Positions 22,393 to 31,344 of a DNA stretch of 64,000 bases are shown here, piece after piece (the first letter of the stretch is position 1; each line of letters starts with the position of its first letter). The stretch spans positions 1 to 64,000 of the forward strand of contig NZ_QFXK01000018.1 in assembly GCF_003261635.1 (NCBI RefSeq), in the 5' to 3' direction. This DNA comes from Kribbella monticola (lineage in GTDB: Bacteria > Actinomycetota > Actinomycetes > Propionibacteriales > Kribbellaceae). The position numbers and the translations under genes were made by a program. A model generated the notes under the pieces. That model was given only the letters and a program-made list of their open reading frames with translations. It was not told the origin of the DNA and ran no database searches.

Positions 22393-24180
22393 ATGCAGCA
22401 CGAGAACATCTTCGGATCGACCCGCGAGTACGCGCAGACCATCGGCGATCAGAACGCGATCGTCTTCCTGCCGGACGGCCCGGGATCGGCGGTACGGACC
22501 GAGCTCAGCTACGCCGAGCTCGACCTGCGGTCGCGGCGACTGGCCTCCTGGCTACAGGAGCATCGCACCGCGGGCGACCGGGTGCTGCTCCTCTATCCGC
22601 CCGGCGCCGCCTTCGTGACGGCCTTCTTCGGCTGCCTGTACGCCGGAATGATCCCGGTGCCCGCACCGCTGCCCGCAGGCGATGGCAAGGGCAAGGTCGA
22701 CCGGCTCCGCACGATCGTCACCGCGGCCGGTTGTTCGGTGCTCTTCACCGACCACGCGAACCTCGCCGACCTGCAGGAACAGCTCGCCGAACTGATCGAC
22801 ACCGACATCCTCTGCGCCGCCACCGACGCCGACGACCTCGGCGACGCGGACAGCTGGCGCGAACCGGTGATTCGCCCGGAAACCCTTGCGCTGCTGCAGT
22901 TCACGTCGGGCTCGACCAGCGAGCCGCGCGGCGTGATGGTGTCGCACGGGAGCCTGTGGCACAACCTCAACCTGATCAAGCAGACCTTCGGGTTGCCGAC
23001 CGGCGCCAAGGTCGCGTCCTGGCTGCCGCACTACCACGACATGGGGCTGATCGGCGGCTCACTGTCCTCGATCTTCCTCGGCGGCACATTGTCGCTGATG
23101 TCGCCGATGAGCTTCCTGCGCGACCCGTACCGCTGGCTCGACCTGATCGCCTCCGAGGGCATCGACATCAGCCCGGCCCCGAACTTCGCCTACGACCTGT
23201 GCGTACGCCGGATCAAGCCGGCCCAGGTCGAACAACTGGATCTGAGTCGCTGGCGGCATGCCCTCAACGGGGCCGAGCCGGTGGACCCCGCCACCTTGAA
23301 GCGCTTCGAGTTGCACTTCGCCGCGGCCGGCCTGAAGCCGGAAACCATCCGGCCGTGCTATGGCATGGCCGAGGTCGGGCTGCTCGTCACCGGCACCGAC
23401 GAGAACCGGCGACCCAAGCCGGTGCGGGTCGACGCCGCCGACATCGAACGACGCCGGTTCACTCCGACCGACGACATGGCGGCCGGCCGCGAGCTGATCA
23501 GCAGCGGCCCGGTGCCGACCGGATTCGACCTGCGGATCGTCGACCCCGACTCCCGGACGCCGTTGGAGGACGGCCGGATCGGCGAGATCTGGCTGGCCGG
23601 GCCGAGTGTTGCCCTTGGCTACTGGGGCAAGCCGGACGAGAGCGCAGCCGTCTTCGACGCCTACACCGCCGACGACGAAGGCCCCTATCTGCGGACCGGT
23701 GATCTCGGTGTCTGCCACGACGGCGATCTCTACATCACCGGGCGGATCAAGGAACTCATCATCGTCAACGGCCGCAACATCTACCCACAGGACCTGGAGC
23801 GCCGGCTCGGCCTGCTGCACCCGGCCCTCGCCGAAGGGGCCAGCGCCGCGTTCGGCGTACCGGGTGACGGAGCCGAGCGGATCATCGTCGTGCAGGAGAT
23901 CCGGACCGCGGGAGCCGCCGCGCCGACCGAGTTGCAGCAGCTCGCCGACCTGGTGAAGTCCGAGCTCTCGGCGTACGCCGGCAGCCCGGTCGCCAACGTC
24001 TGTTTCGTCAAGCGGGGCGGCGTTCTGCGCACCACCAGCGGCAAGGTCCGCCGGACCAGCATGCGCGAGCTGTTCGTCACCGACGGACTGCAGCCGCACT
24101 TCGAGGATCTCGAGCCGTCGATCAAGAAGTTGCATCGGGCAACGAATCCGCTGGAGGCACTCGCCGGAGCCGGAGTCTGA
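22393..24180 (+). CDS. Fatty acyl-AMP ligase (intact copy)
   Basis: 595 residues, the usual size of FadD32/DptE-type ligases that make acyl-AMP and hand it to a carrier protein. Motifs are in order: ATP loop QFTSGSTSEPRG near residue 170, the family signature LPHYHDMGLIG near 216, YGMAEVG near 318, GDLG near 434, GRIKELIIVNGRNIYPQDLE near 446, and catalytic lysine region TSGKVRRTS near 551. The insertion typical of FAALs appears to be present around NGRNIYPQDLE. AAGGAAA precedes the ATG. The predicted partner is the ACP at 20.3 kb. The gene ends one base before the phosphopantetheinyl transferase start. Confidence 0.93.
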   Translation: MQHENIFGSTREYAQTIGDQNAIVFLPDGPGSAVRTELSYAELDLRSRRLASWLQEHRTAGDRVLLLYPPGAAFVTAFFGCLYAGMIPVPAPLPAGDGKGKVDRLRTIVTAAGCSVLFTDHANLADLQEQLAELIDTDILCAATDADDLGDADSWREPVIRPETLALLQFTSGSTSEPRGVMVSHGSLWHNLNLIKQTFGLPTGAKVASWLPHYHDMGLIGGSLSSIFLGGTLSLMSPMSFLRDPYRWLDLIASEGIDISPAPNFAYDLCVRRIKPAQVEQLDLSRWRHALNGAEPVDPATLKRFELHFAAAGLKPETIRPCYGMAEVGLLVTGTDENRRPKPVRVDAADIERRRFTPTDDMAAGRELISSGPVPTGFDLRIVDPDSRTPLEDGRIGEIWLAGPSVALGYWGKPDESAAVFDAYTADDEGPYLRTGDLGVCHDGDLYITGRIKELIIVNGRNIYPQDLERRLGLLHPALAEGASAAFGVPGDGAERIIVVQEIRTAGAAAPTELQQLADLVKSELSAYAGSPVANVCFVKRGGVLRTTSGKVRRTSMRELFVTDGLQPHFEDLEPSIKKLHRATNPLEALAGAGV

Positions 24181-24181
24181 C

Positions 24182-24949
24182 ATGACCGTGGATGCCCATG
24201 GGTTCCCCCCACCGCCGACAAGCGGTGCGGTGCACCTGTTCCGGGGACGGGCCCCGACCGAACCGGAAGCGGCGGATCTCGCGATCCTGGACGCCGCGGA
24301 GCTGGAGCGGTTCGCCCGGATGGTGCCGACGGCCGGCGCGCAGTTCGCCGGCTCACGCGCCGCCGTACGCCGGATCCTGGCCGGTTACGTCCGGGAGACA
24401 CCGGGCCGGCTGGGCTTCGGACGACGAAGCTGTCCAGGGTGCGGCAGCCCGGATCACGGTCCGCCTCAGCTGATCAGGCCGGCCAGCACGCTGGCGTTCA
24501 GTCTGTCGAGGTCCGACTACGACTGGCTGCTCGCGGTCACCGCGGACCGACTGGTGGGGGTCGACATCGAAGGAGCAGCAGCGGTCGACTTCGACCGGGT
24601 GGCTCCGATGGTGATGACGCCTGCCGAGCTGGCAGCGCTACGCGCCGAGCCTGAGGAGCAGGTCCGGAAGGCCGTGTTCCTGCGCTGCTGGACGCGGAAG
24701 GAGGCCGTTCTGAAGGCCAGTGGCATCGGCCTGATGGCGCCACTGCGCGAAATCGACGTCCAGCCTGCGTCCAGCGGACTCGTCACGGTGTCACACGAAG
24801 CGATCGTCGGCGCTGCGTCCTGGTTGGTTCAGGACCTGGCCGCCGGGTCGCGCTGCGTGGCTGCCCTGGCTGTCCAAGCAGGCCTGCCGGCGGTCGAGAT
24901 CAGCTGGCCGGCAGTCGATTGGCAGCAACTTGCAGCCGTCGTTTCATGA
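24182..24949 (+). CDS. Sfp-type 4'-phosphopantetheinyl transferase
   Basis: 255 residues. It activates carrier proteins by moving phosphopantetheine from CoA to the conserved serine. The Sfp signatures are intact: VGVDIE near residue 123 and FLRCWTRKEAVLKASGIGL near 165. A Cys-containing stretch RRSCPGCGSPDHGPP near 85 precedes LAFSLSRSDY, as in other Sfp-type enzymes. It should modify the ACP and the five NRPS PCPs. The gene begins one base after the ligase stop and is followed by an 86 bp gap before the degenerate ligase paralogue. Confidence 0.92.
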   Translation: MTVDAHGFPPPPTSGAVHLFRGRAPTEPEAADLAILDAAELERFARMVPTAGAQFAGSRAAVRRILAGYVRETPGRLGFGRRSCPGCGSPDHGPPQLIRPASTLAFSLSRSDYDWLLAVTADRLVGVDIEGAAAVDFDRVAPMVMTPAELAALRAEPEEQVRKAVFLRCWTRKEAVLKASGIGLMAPLREIDVQPASSGLVTVSHEAIVGAASWLVQDLAAGSRCVAALAVQAGLPAVEISWPAVDWQQLAAVVS

Positions 24950-25035
24950 CAATTCAAAACCGGCCACTGCGGTGACGAAGTCGTCAATACTCGCTGAGAA
25001 GCAGCAGAACGGGCTTATCGGTAGGAGGCGATGAC

Positions 25036-26757
25036 GTGAACGAGGATCTGGTCACCAGGTTCGGCCGGCAGGTGCTGGACGACCCGTCCCGCCCGGCGCT
25101 GATCGAGGTCAGCCACCGGGACGGGCGGGCCGCCGGCAGCACCGCGACGTACGGGGAACTGCACGACGGGGCCCGGGCCATCGCCGGGTGGCTGCGGGCA
25201 CACGCAGTACCGGGTGATCGGGTGCTGTTGCTCTACCCGTCCTCGATCGACTTCGCCAAGGCGTTCTGGGGTTGCCTGTACGCCGGGTGTGTGCCGGTGC
25301 TCGCTCCCTTGCCGGGCACCTTCGGTCATCACCTGTCGCTGACCACAGGTATCGCACTGGATGCGGGGCCGCGGCTGGTCCTCACCGACACCGAGCACCT
25401 GGACGGGGTGGCCGACTGGTTGATCCAGGACCGGCTGAACGAGCTGGCCCTGTTCGCCACCGATCTCGTCGATCTGTCCCGGGTGCAGGCCGCCGGACCG
25501 ATCGAGGTGCACGGCTCGTCGCCGGCGTTCGTCCAGTACACCTCGACCGGTACGGACCTGGCCGGGCACGCAATCTCGCATGCCGCACTCGCTCGCGACA
25601 TCGAACTGCTCGACAACACCCTCGACCTAGCCGCCCACGGCACGGTTGGCGGCTGGTTGCCGATGCACCACAACCTCGGCCTGGTCGGCCTGCTGCTGGC
25701 GCCGCTGGCGGTCGGCGCGACCAGCGTGCTGATGTCGCCGACCGAATTCCTGAAGCACCCGCAGCGCTGGCTGGAACTGATCGACACCTTCGACCTCCGG
25801 CTCACCGCAGCACCGAACTTCGCCTACGACCACTGCGTACGCCGGATCTCCCCCGAGGCCGCCGCCTCCTTCGACCTGTCCCGGCTTCGTACCGCGGTCA
25901 ACGGGCCCGAGCCGGTCTCGGCCGCGACGCTGGCCGCCTTCGCGCAGCGCTTCGCCCCGGCCGGCCTCAATCCGCGGGCACTCACCCCGGCGTACGGACC
26001 GGCTGACGGTGCCCGGCTGATCACTGTGTCCCCACCTGGTGACCGGATCGACGGACCGCTCATCACCCCGGCCGACCGGTGGGCCCTGGAACGAGACACC
26101 CTGCAGCCGACGGCCGGTGGACTCGAGCTGATCAGCTGCGGTCCCGTGGAGGGGACTGGTCTGCAGATCTTCAACGCGGCCACGCAGACCGAACTGTTGG
26201 ACGGCCTGGTCGGTGAGATCTGGCTGGACGGCTATGCACCGACCGGCGACCTCGGAGTGATCCATGGCGGCCAGCTGTACCGAACCGGCCGGGTCAGTGA
26301 GCGGCTGGCCATCGACGGCCGCAGCCTCTACGCGCAGCACATCGAGCAAGCACTCTCGACACTCAACCCGGCCTTCGCGGAGCTACCCGGTTGTGTCTGC
26401 GCCGTCGACGTACCGCGAGAGGAGCTGGTGGTTCTCCAGGAGGTGCCTGCGCGCAGCAGCAGTGTGGAGCTGACGGCATTGGCCACTGTCGTTCGCGAAG
26501 CGCTACGGGATCGGTACCGCGTGCGGGTCGCCAACGTGGTCTTCCTCAGGCCAGGACAGATTCACCGAGTCGCCGGACGGGTGCAGCGCACGCTGATGCG
26601 CGAGCTGTTCCGGAGCGACGCGCTTGCTCCTGTCCACGAGGTCCTCGGTCGGCAGACCCGCCAGCGGTTCCGCTTCACCGAGCCATCGCCCGCCCACGCG
26701 TCGACCCAGCCCACCCGCCGCAGGAATGCCGCCGTGCCGGCCGTGGCGGCCCAGTGA
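25036..26757 (+). CDS. Degenerate fatty acyl-AMP ligase paralogue, probably a pseudoenzyme
   Basis: 573 residues with an uninterrupted frame that aligns along its length with the ligase at 22.4 kb (for example APNFAYDHCVRRI and SPTEFLKHPQRWLELI). The catalytic motifs are altered: the ATP loop TSGSTSEPRG becomes TSTGTDLAGH; LPHYHDMGLIG becomes LPMHHNLGLVG; YGMAEVG becomes YGPADGA; IKELIIVNGRNIY becomes VSERLAIDGRSLY; and the C-terminal lysine region SGKVRR becomes AGRVQR. Loss of both the ATP loop and the catalytic Lys argues against adenylation. GGAGG seven bases upstream supports the GTG at 25036. It overlaps the next gene by one base. A scaffolding or regulatory role is inference. Confidence 0.85.
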   Translation: MNEDLVTRFGRQVLDDPSRPALIEVSHRDGRAAGSTATYGELHDGARAIAGWLRAHAVPGDRVLLLYPSSIDFAKAFWGCLYAGCVPVLAPLPGTFGHHLSLTTGIALDAGPRLVLTDTEHLDGVADWLIQDRLNELALFATDLVDLSRVQAAGPIEVHGSSPAFVQYTSTGTDLAGHAISHAALARDIELLDNTLDLAAHGTVGGWLPMHHNLGLVGLLLAPLAVGATSVLMSPTEFLKHPQRWLELIDTFDLRLTAAPNFAYDHCVRRISPEAAASFDLSRLRTAVNGPEPVSAATLAAFAQRFAPAGLNPRALTPAYGPADGARLITVSPPGDRIDGPLITPADRWALERDTLQPTAGGLELISCGPVEGTGLQIFNAATQTELLDGLVGEIWLDGYAPTGDLGVIHGGQLYRTGRVSERLAIDGRSLYAQHIEQALSTLNPAFAELPGCVCAVDVPREELVVLQEVPARSSSVELTALATVVREALRDRYRVRVANVVFLRPGQIHRVAGRVQRTLMRELFRSDALAPVHEVLGRQTRQRFRFTEPSPAHASTQPTRRRNAAVPAVAAQ

Positions 26758-28418
26758 TGCACAAGCCGTACCAGTTGGCTGCTGACCTCGATGCCAAACT
26801 GGGCGACCCGACAGACCCGGGCCAGCTGTTCTCGTACGAGACCTGTGCGGGCCTGGACGCCCGGGACGAGTTCCCGGCCGCCATCTGCGAACAGCTCGAC
26901 AACCTCGGCCTCTCGGCGTACTACGTTCCGCCGCAGTACGGCGGTGCGCTACAGAACTTCGAGGATCTCTTCCAGCTCCTGCGAACGGTCGCCCGACGAG
27001 ACCTGACCGTCGCGGTCGCCCACGGTACGGCGTACGTCGACGCGGTACCGACGTGGATCGCCGCTAGCCCCACACTCGCGTCGCGACTCGGTGCCGAACT
27101 CGTACGCGGCCGTCTCGCCGAGCGACGATTCCAAACCAGTGCAGCGGACAGCAGCGCACCGAAGTCGATCGGGCTGCCTGTTGCCGTCGCCTCACCGGCC
27201 GGCTACCTGCTGACCGGTACGACGCCAGCGGCGCCGCGGACCCGTGGACCGCTGACCGGCCTGCTCGCCCGGACCGGCGACGAGCTGGCCGAGCTGTCGA
27301 TGTTCCTGGTCGAGACCGGCAGCGCCCAGCTCGATCCGCCGGCCCGGCTGCACGGGATTCGCGGTACGGATCACGGCAGCCTCACCTGGTACGGCACTGA
27401 GGCCGACCTGATCGGCACGGAGGGTTCCGGTGTCGAGCTGGCGATGAAGAGCCGGCAGCTGACCTGGATCCTCGACGCCGCAGTCTCCCTGGGCGGCATC
27501 GACCAGGTACTACGGCTGGCACTCGGCCGGGTGATCGAGGACACCGTCTACGACCTCCGCCTGGTCGACCTGCCGCAGATCCGACGACGACTCACCGAGG
27601 CGTACGCCGATCTGCTCGCTGCCGAAGCGGTGTCAATGGTCGCCACCAGAAGCGTCCAACTCAGTCCGGACGAGCTGTCGGTGATCGGACCGGCTACGAC
27701 GGTCTTCCTTCGTGAGCGGGCCGATGACCTCATCCAGCTCGCCGCGGACTTGACGACCGAAGAGGGCAGAGTCGGCAAGGCACTGCGTGATCACCAAACA
27801 GCCGGAGCCGTCACTGGTGCCACGCGAGCGCTCCGAGGCCTTGCCGGGCAACTGCCCTTACTGGCCCGCAGCTATGGACAACCAGCTCCACTGGCTGCTG
27901 CCGCGGCGCTGTCCACCGACCTACCCGACCTGCGGCCGGACCAACTCCAGCTGCTGGCCCGCAGCGGCTCAAGCCTGATGAACGGACTACCGGCCGCCGT
28001 GGCCGAGCTCGAAATGCTGGCCAACGCGGGAGTGGTCAGCCATCAGCTCGCCGACAGCGCCGAAGTACTGCGCAGCGTCGCCGACGACCTGCACTGCCGG
28101 CTGACCGATGCACTGGACCCGCCTGTCGCCCTGGAACTCGCCCGACGCTATTCGCTTTGTTTTGCTGCGGCTGCGTGCATCCAAGTCTGGCTGCGCAATT
28201 ACGGCGAGCATTCCAAGGACGATCTCTGGACCGGTGCCGTCTGGCTGGAGGCCTGTCTGGTCCGGCTACTCAGCTTGCTGCGCGTCCCGCCGGCCGGCCT
28301 TGCCGAGACCGTGCAGATCGCCTACGGCCGTTTGATGCCGACGATGGTCCAGCAGCTTCGCTCCGGCCAGTTGCTGTCTCTCTTTCCGTACCCCGTGCCC
28401 GAAGAGAGTCGGGCATGA
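26757..28418 (+). CDS. Degenerate acyl-CoA-dehydrogenase-like protein, second copy
   Basis: 553 residues. The fold can be followed from LGLSAYYVPPQYGGALQNFEDLFQLLRTVARRD-like N-terminal helices to the C-terminal extension ending in LLSLLRVPPAG, parallel to the intact copy at 20.6 kb. FAD and substrate motifs have decayed: GLSEADHG is TSAADSSA near residue 124, and the IFEGTS region is not recognisable (ALRDHQTAGAVTGAT near 344). The frame is intact and translationally coupled on both sides (one-base overlap upstream, four-base overlap downstream), so it is probably made. I infer a non-catalytic partner of the intact dehydrogenase, as in heteromeric FadE pairs of mycobacteria where one subunit lacks a complete site. 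Confidence 0.75.
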   Translation: MHKPYQLAADLDAKLGDPTDPGQLFSYETCAGLDARDEFPAAICEQLDNLGLSAYYVPPQYGGALQNFEDLFQLLRTVARRDLTVAVAHGTAYVDAVPTWIAASPTLASRLGAELVRGRLAERRFQTSAADSSAPKSIGLPVAVASPAGYLLTGTTPAAPRTRGPLTGLLARTGDELAELSMFLVETGSAQLDPPARLHGIRGTDHGSLTWYGTEADLIGTEGSGVELAMKSRQLTWILDAAVSLGGIDQVLRLALGRVIEDTVYDLRLVDLPQIRRRLTEAYADLLAAEAVSMVATRSVQLSPDELSVIGPATTVFLRERADDLIQLAADLTTEEGRVGKALRDHQTAGAVTGATRALRGLAGQLPLLARSYGQPAPLAAAAALSTDLPDLRPDQLQLLARSGSSLMNGLPAAVAELEMLANAGVVSHQLADSAEVLRSVADDLHCRLTDALDPPVALELARRYSLCFAAAACIQVWLRNYGEHSKDDLWTGAVWLEACLVRLLSLLRVPPAGLAETVQIAYGRLMPTMVQQLRSGQLLSLFPYPVPEESRA

Positions 28419-30037
28419 CCTCGACCGAGACGCTACTGCCCGCCGCGATCGAGGCGGCCCTCGGCGACCCTGCCGATCCCCACAACCCGTTCAGCTTCGA
28501 CGCCGTTCTGGGCGCGGACGAAGCCGCAGTACCGCTGCCCGGTGCCAGTGAACTGCTCACGGCGATCAACTGGAGTGCCGAACTGGTACCGCGCATTCAC
28601 GGCGGCCGCCTAAGTACCACTGATCGCCTTGTCCAGTTGCTGCGCCCATTGTTCCGCAGAGACGCCACCGTCGGGCTCGGTGCGGGGATAGCGCCACTGC
28701 TCAGCGCAGCGCTCGTCTGGTCGTCCAGCGATCCCGGCCACCAGAAGCCACTCGCCACCGCCATGCTGGCCAACCGCCTGCCGCTGGCCTCGTATGGCGA
28801 GCCAGACAGCCAACTGCCCGGCTCGGAACTGATCGCACGTCGGTACGGCGACGAGCTGGCACTGGAGGGATCGCGGCCCGCAGTGTCGGCCCTGACCGGC
28901 TGGGACGCACCGGTCACCCTCGTCGCACGAACAGGCTCCGCACTGGGCAGTACGAAGTACTCGGTCGTTCTGCTGCCGCACGGGCCCAAGCCACAGGCGC
29001 CTCGGCAACACACCGGTGTCCGAGGCTTGCGATTCGGCGATCTGGACCTGGGCGCCCAACGACAGGTCGCACAACTCGTCGGCGGCTTCAACGGTGGACT
29101 GGAGCTGGCCACCACTGCTTTGACCGTCACCAGGACCACGTTGGCCGGCGCGACCGTCGGACTGCTGGACACGCAACTGCGGTCTGCACTGGATGCTGCT
29201 CAACGACGCAAGCGCCTGCCGTACGTGCGAGCTGCGTTGGCCGGTGCCTTCGTCGACCTCCTGGTGCTCGACTCTTTGGCCACTGTCGCCGGACGAGCGC
29301 TGCACCTGATGCCTGGCCGGCCTGCGAGTTACTTGGAGGCAGTGGATCGCCTGACCGCCGTACTCGCTCGTGACGTGGTGTCGGCACTTGACGGCGTGCT
29401 CGGCGTGGAGGCGCATCGGCGGGACGCGATCTTCCAGAAGCACCGGCGCGATCTGCTGGCCGGTCCGCTGGTCGCGACAGGTGGGGCACGGCGACGGGCC
29501 GGCCTGGTTCCTGGCCTACCAGGCGGCGAGACCGAGCGGGATTCTCCGGAGGCGGCCGCGCTGTTCGGTCTCGACGAGCCGCTTCCCGATCTCGACTTCG
29601 CGCGGTTGGCGAGCGCCAGGCTCAGTCCCGGCGACCCGTTGGCCGCGATCACCGCCGAGAGGCTGCCCGGGGACCTCCTCTCGTCGTACGGCGATCAGCT
29701 TGCGGCCGGCGTACGGCAGGTGCAGGCGCGTTGCCGGGCGCTGCCGCCACGCGACCGGACGCCGTTGGCGACGCCGGAGTCGTTCGCGTTGGCCGGTCGG
29801 TATGCCTTGCTGGTCGCGGCGGCGTCGTGCATCGGGGTCTGGCGTCATAACCAACGCGGCTTTCTTCAGAACCCCGCGTGGCTGACGTCGGCGCTGCACA
29901 GGTTGCTGCGGCGACTGGGTGAGCCTGCACTCAGCCTGCCGGTGGAAGTGGAAGAACGGGTGATGGCCGAGTTGCTCGATCGGCACAGCGAGCGGCGGAC
30001 CTTCGACCTGACCGCAGCCCGGCTTTCGTCAGGCTGA
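28415..30037 (+). CDS. Degenerate acyl-CoA-dehydrogenase-like protein, third copy
   Basis: 540 residues, similar in layout to the two preceding dehydrogenase-like proteins: N-terminal helices with RLVQLLRPLFRRDATVGLG, a middle beta region (TLVARTGSALG), the four-helix part with AIFQKHRRD near residue 333, and a C-terminal extension with GFLQNPAWLTSALHRLL that matches GGFVSRPEWVVLALQRIL in the intact copy. The SEADHG loop is replaced by GEPDSQL and the EGTS motif is missing. It is the last gene of the rightward operon and ends 43 bp from the convergent regulator gene. A flavin site cannot be excluded, but the sequence argues for loss of catalysis. Confidence 0.75.
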   Translation: MTSTETLLPAAIEAALGDPADPHNPFSFDAVLGADEAAVPLPGASELLTAINWSAELVPRIHGGRLSTTDRLVQLLRPLFRRDATVGLGAGIAPLLSAALVWSSSDPGHQKPLATAMLANRLPLASYGEPDSQLPGSELIARRYGDELALEGSRPAVSALTGWDAPVTLVARTGSALGSTKYSVVLLPHGPKPQAPRQHTGVRGLRFGDLDLGAQRQVAQLVGGFNGGLELATTALTVTRTTLAGATVGLLDTQLRSALDAAQRRKRLPYVRAALAGAFVDLLVLDSLATVAGRALHLMPGRPASYLEAVDRLTAVLARDVVSALDGVLGVEAHRRDAIFQKHRRDLLAGPLVATGGARRRAGLVPGLPGGETERDSPEAAALFGLDEPLPDLDFARLASARLSPGDPLAAITAERLPGDLLSSYGDQLAAGVRQVQARCRALPPRDRTPLATPESFALAGRYALLVAAASCIGVWRHNQRGFLQNPAWLTSALHRLLRRLGEPALSLPVEVEERVMAELLDRHSERRTFDLTAARLSSG

Positions 30038-30080
30038 GCAGCGCGGGTCGAGTCCGCTGAGCGCCGTGGGTCGGTTGGGC

Positions 30081-31133
30081 TCAGGCTGAGTCCGAGCTGG
30101 CGGGTGCCGGGACGAACTGGTCGTCGTCGTCGACGGGCAGCCAGCCGGCGCGGATCGCCCGGACGCCGGCCTGGAACCGGCTGCGGGCGTCGAGGCGGAC
30201 CATCAGGTCGGCCGTCAATCGACGGCTGGTCCGGACCGAGACACCGAGCCGGCGCGCGACCACGTCGTCGGTGTGACCCTCGGCGAGCAACTGGACAACG
30301 GCTCGCTCCTGCCGGGTCAGACCGACGTCGTCGCGGCCGGACCGGCTGGCACCGAAGCTCGCGCTCTTCTCCCAGACGGCCTCGAAGAGAGCGCACAGCG
30401 CCGCGACTACACCAGTGTCGCGGATCAGCAGCGCTCCCTGCGCGGCATCGGTGACATCCATCGGGACCATCACGGCCTTGCGGTCCGCGATCAGCATTCG
30501 CAGCGGGAGCGTCGCGGTCGTCCTGATCCGGGCGCCGCGCTCGTGCAGCCAACCGACGTACCGGGCGGTGGGGCCGTCGTTGGCCAGGCTGTCCAGGTAG
30601 ACGCCGCGCATCCGGACGCCCCGCTCCAGCATCGACTCGTCCAGCGGCCGGCCCGCCTCCAGAGTCGCCGCGGTCTGCGGGCCGCCGTCGGAGAAGGCCA
30701 TCACCTCGGTCTCGACGCCGGCGAGCAGAACCTCCAGCCGCAGCCGGATGTTGTCCACCCCGACCAGCCGCTCCGCGTCGTGATACCCACCGGCGGCGGC
30801 GCGGTCGCCGTACTCCGCGACGATCTCCTCGATCGCGACCCGGCTGGCGACGACCTCTTTCTGCTTGTCCAGCAAGGCGAGCTCCTGCTGGGTCAGCAGC
30901 GGCACCAGGCTGACCTCGGGGCTGACCAGATGCAGTTCGTGCGGGCGTTCCCAGGAGTACCGGACCAGGGCCAGGTCGAGTAGTTCGTTGATCCCTGCCT
31001 CGAGGCGGTCGGCCGGCCAGCCCATCCGGGCCGCCAGCGGTGGGATCTCGGTCCGCGGGTCCTCCAGCAGACACCGGTAGATCTTCTCGGCGTCGGCCGA
31101 CAGTCCCAACGGTCTGAGCATGTGTTCGTCCAC
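30081..31133 (-). CDS. TrmB-like/LuxR-type transcriptional regulator of the cluster
   Basis: About 350 residues from a GTG at 31133; an ATG four codons later (31121) and a GTG at 31229 are alternatives. The N-terminal 60 residues resemble a TrmB-type winged helix (AEKIYRCLLEDPRTEIPPLAARMG), the middle is a sensor-like region with DNIRLRLEVLLAGVETEVMAFSDGGP, and the C-terminus is a LuxR helix-turn-helix: LTRQERAVVQLLAEGHTDDVVARRLGVSVRTSRR. This architecture is common for regulators at the edges of actinomycete biosynthetic clusters. It is convergent with the last biosynthetic gene. Control of the 20.1 kb divergent promoter is inferred from position only. Confidence 0.8.
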   Translation of the reverse strand: MDEHMLRPLGLSADAEKIYRCLLEDPRTEIPPLAARMGWPADRLEAGINELLDLALVRYSWERPHELHLVSPEVSLVPLLTQQELALLDKQKEVVASRVAIEEIVAEYGDRAAAGGYHDAERLVGVDNIRLRLEVLLAGVETEVMAFSDGGPQTAATLEAGRPLDESMLERGVRMRGVYLDSLANDGPTARYVGWLHERGARIRTTATLPLRMLIADRKAVMVPMDVTDAAQGALLIRDTGVVAALCALFEAVWEKSASFGASRSGRDDVGLTRQERAVVQLLAEGHTDDVVARRLGVSVRTSRRLTADLMVRLDARSRFQAGVRAIRAGWLPVDDDDQFVPAPASSDSA

Positions 31134-31344
31134 GGATCCGCTTCTCACCGATATGCCTCCCCAAGCAGCCGGCTCCTGACCGAGGAGCCTTCCCGGCCCC
31201 GTCCTCGCACCAACTCTAAGAGCCGGCACCGACGACAGTACTGACCCGCCGGGCCAGAAGCCCGATTTGATCAGACCCGGTTGAGCGCTGAACCGATGAC
31301 GCTTCGACCACGATCGAATGCCTTGCGCAGTGGGGATTGTGGGG

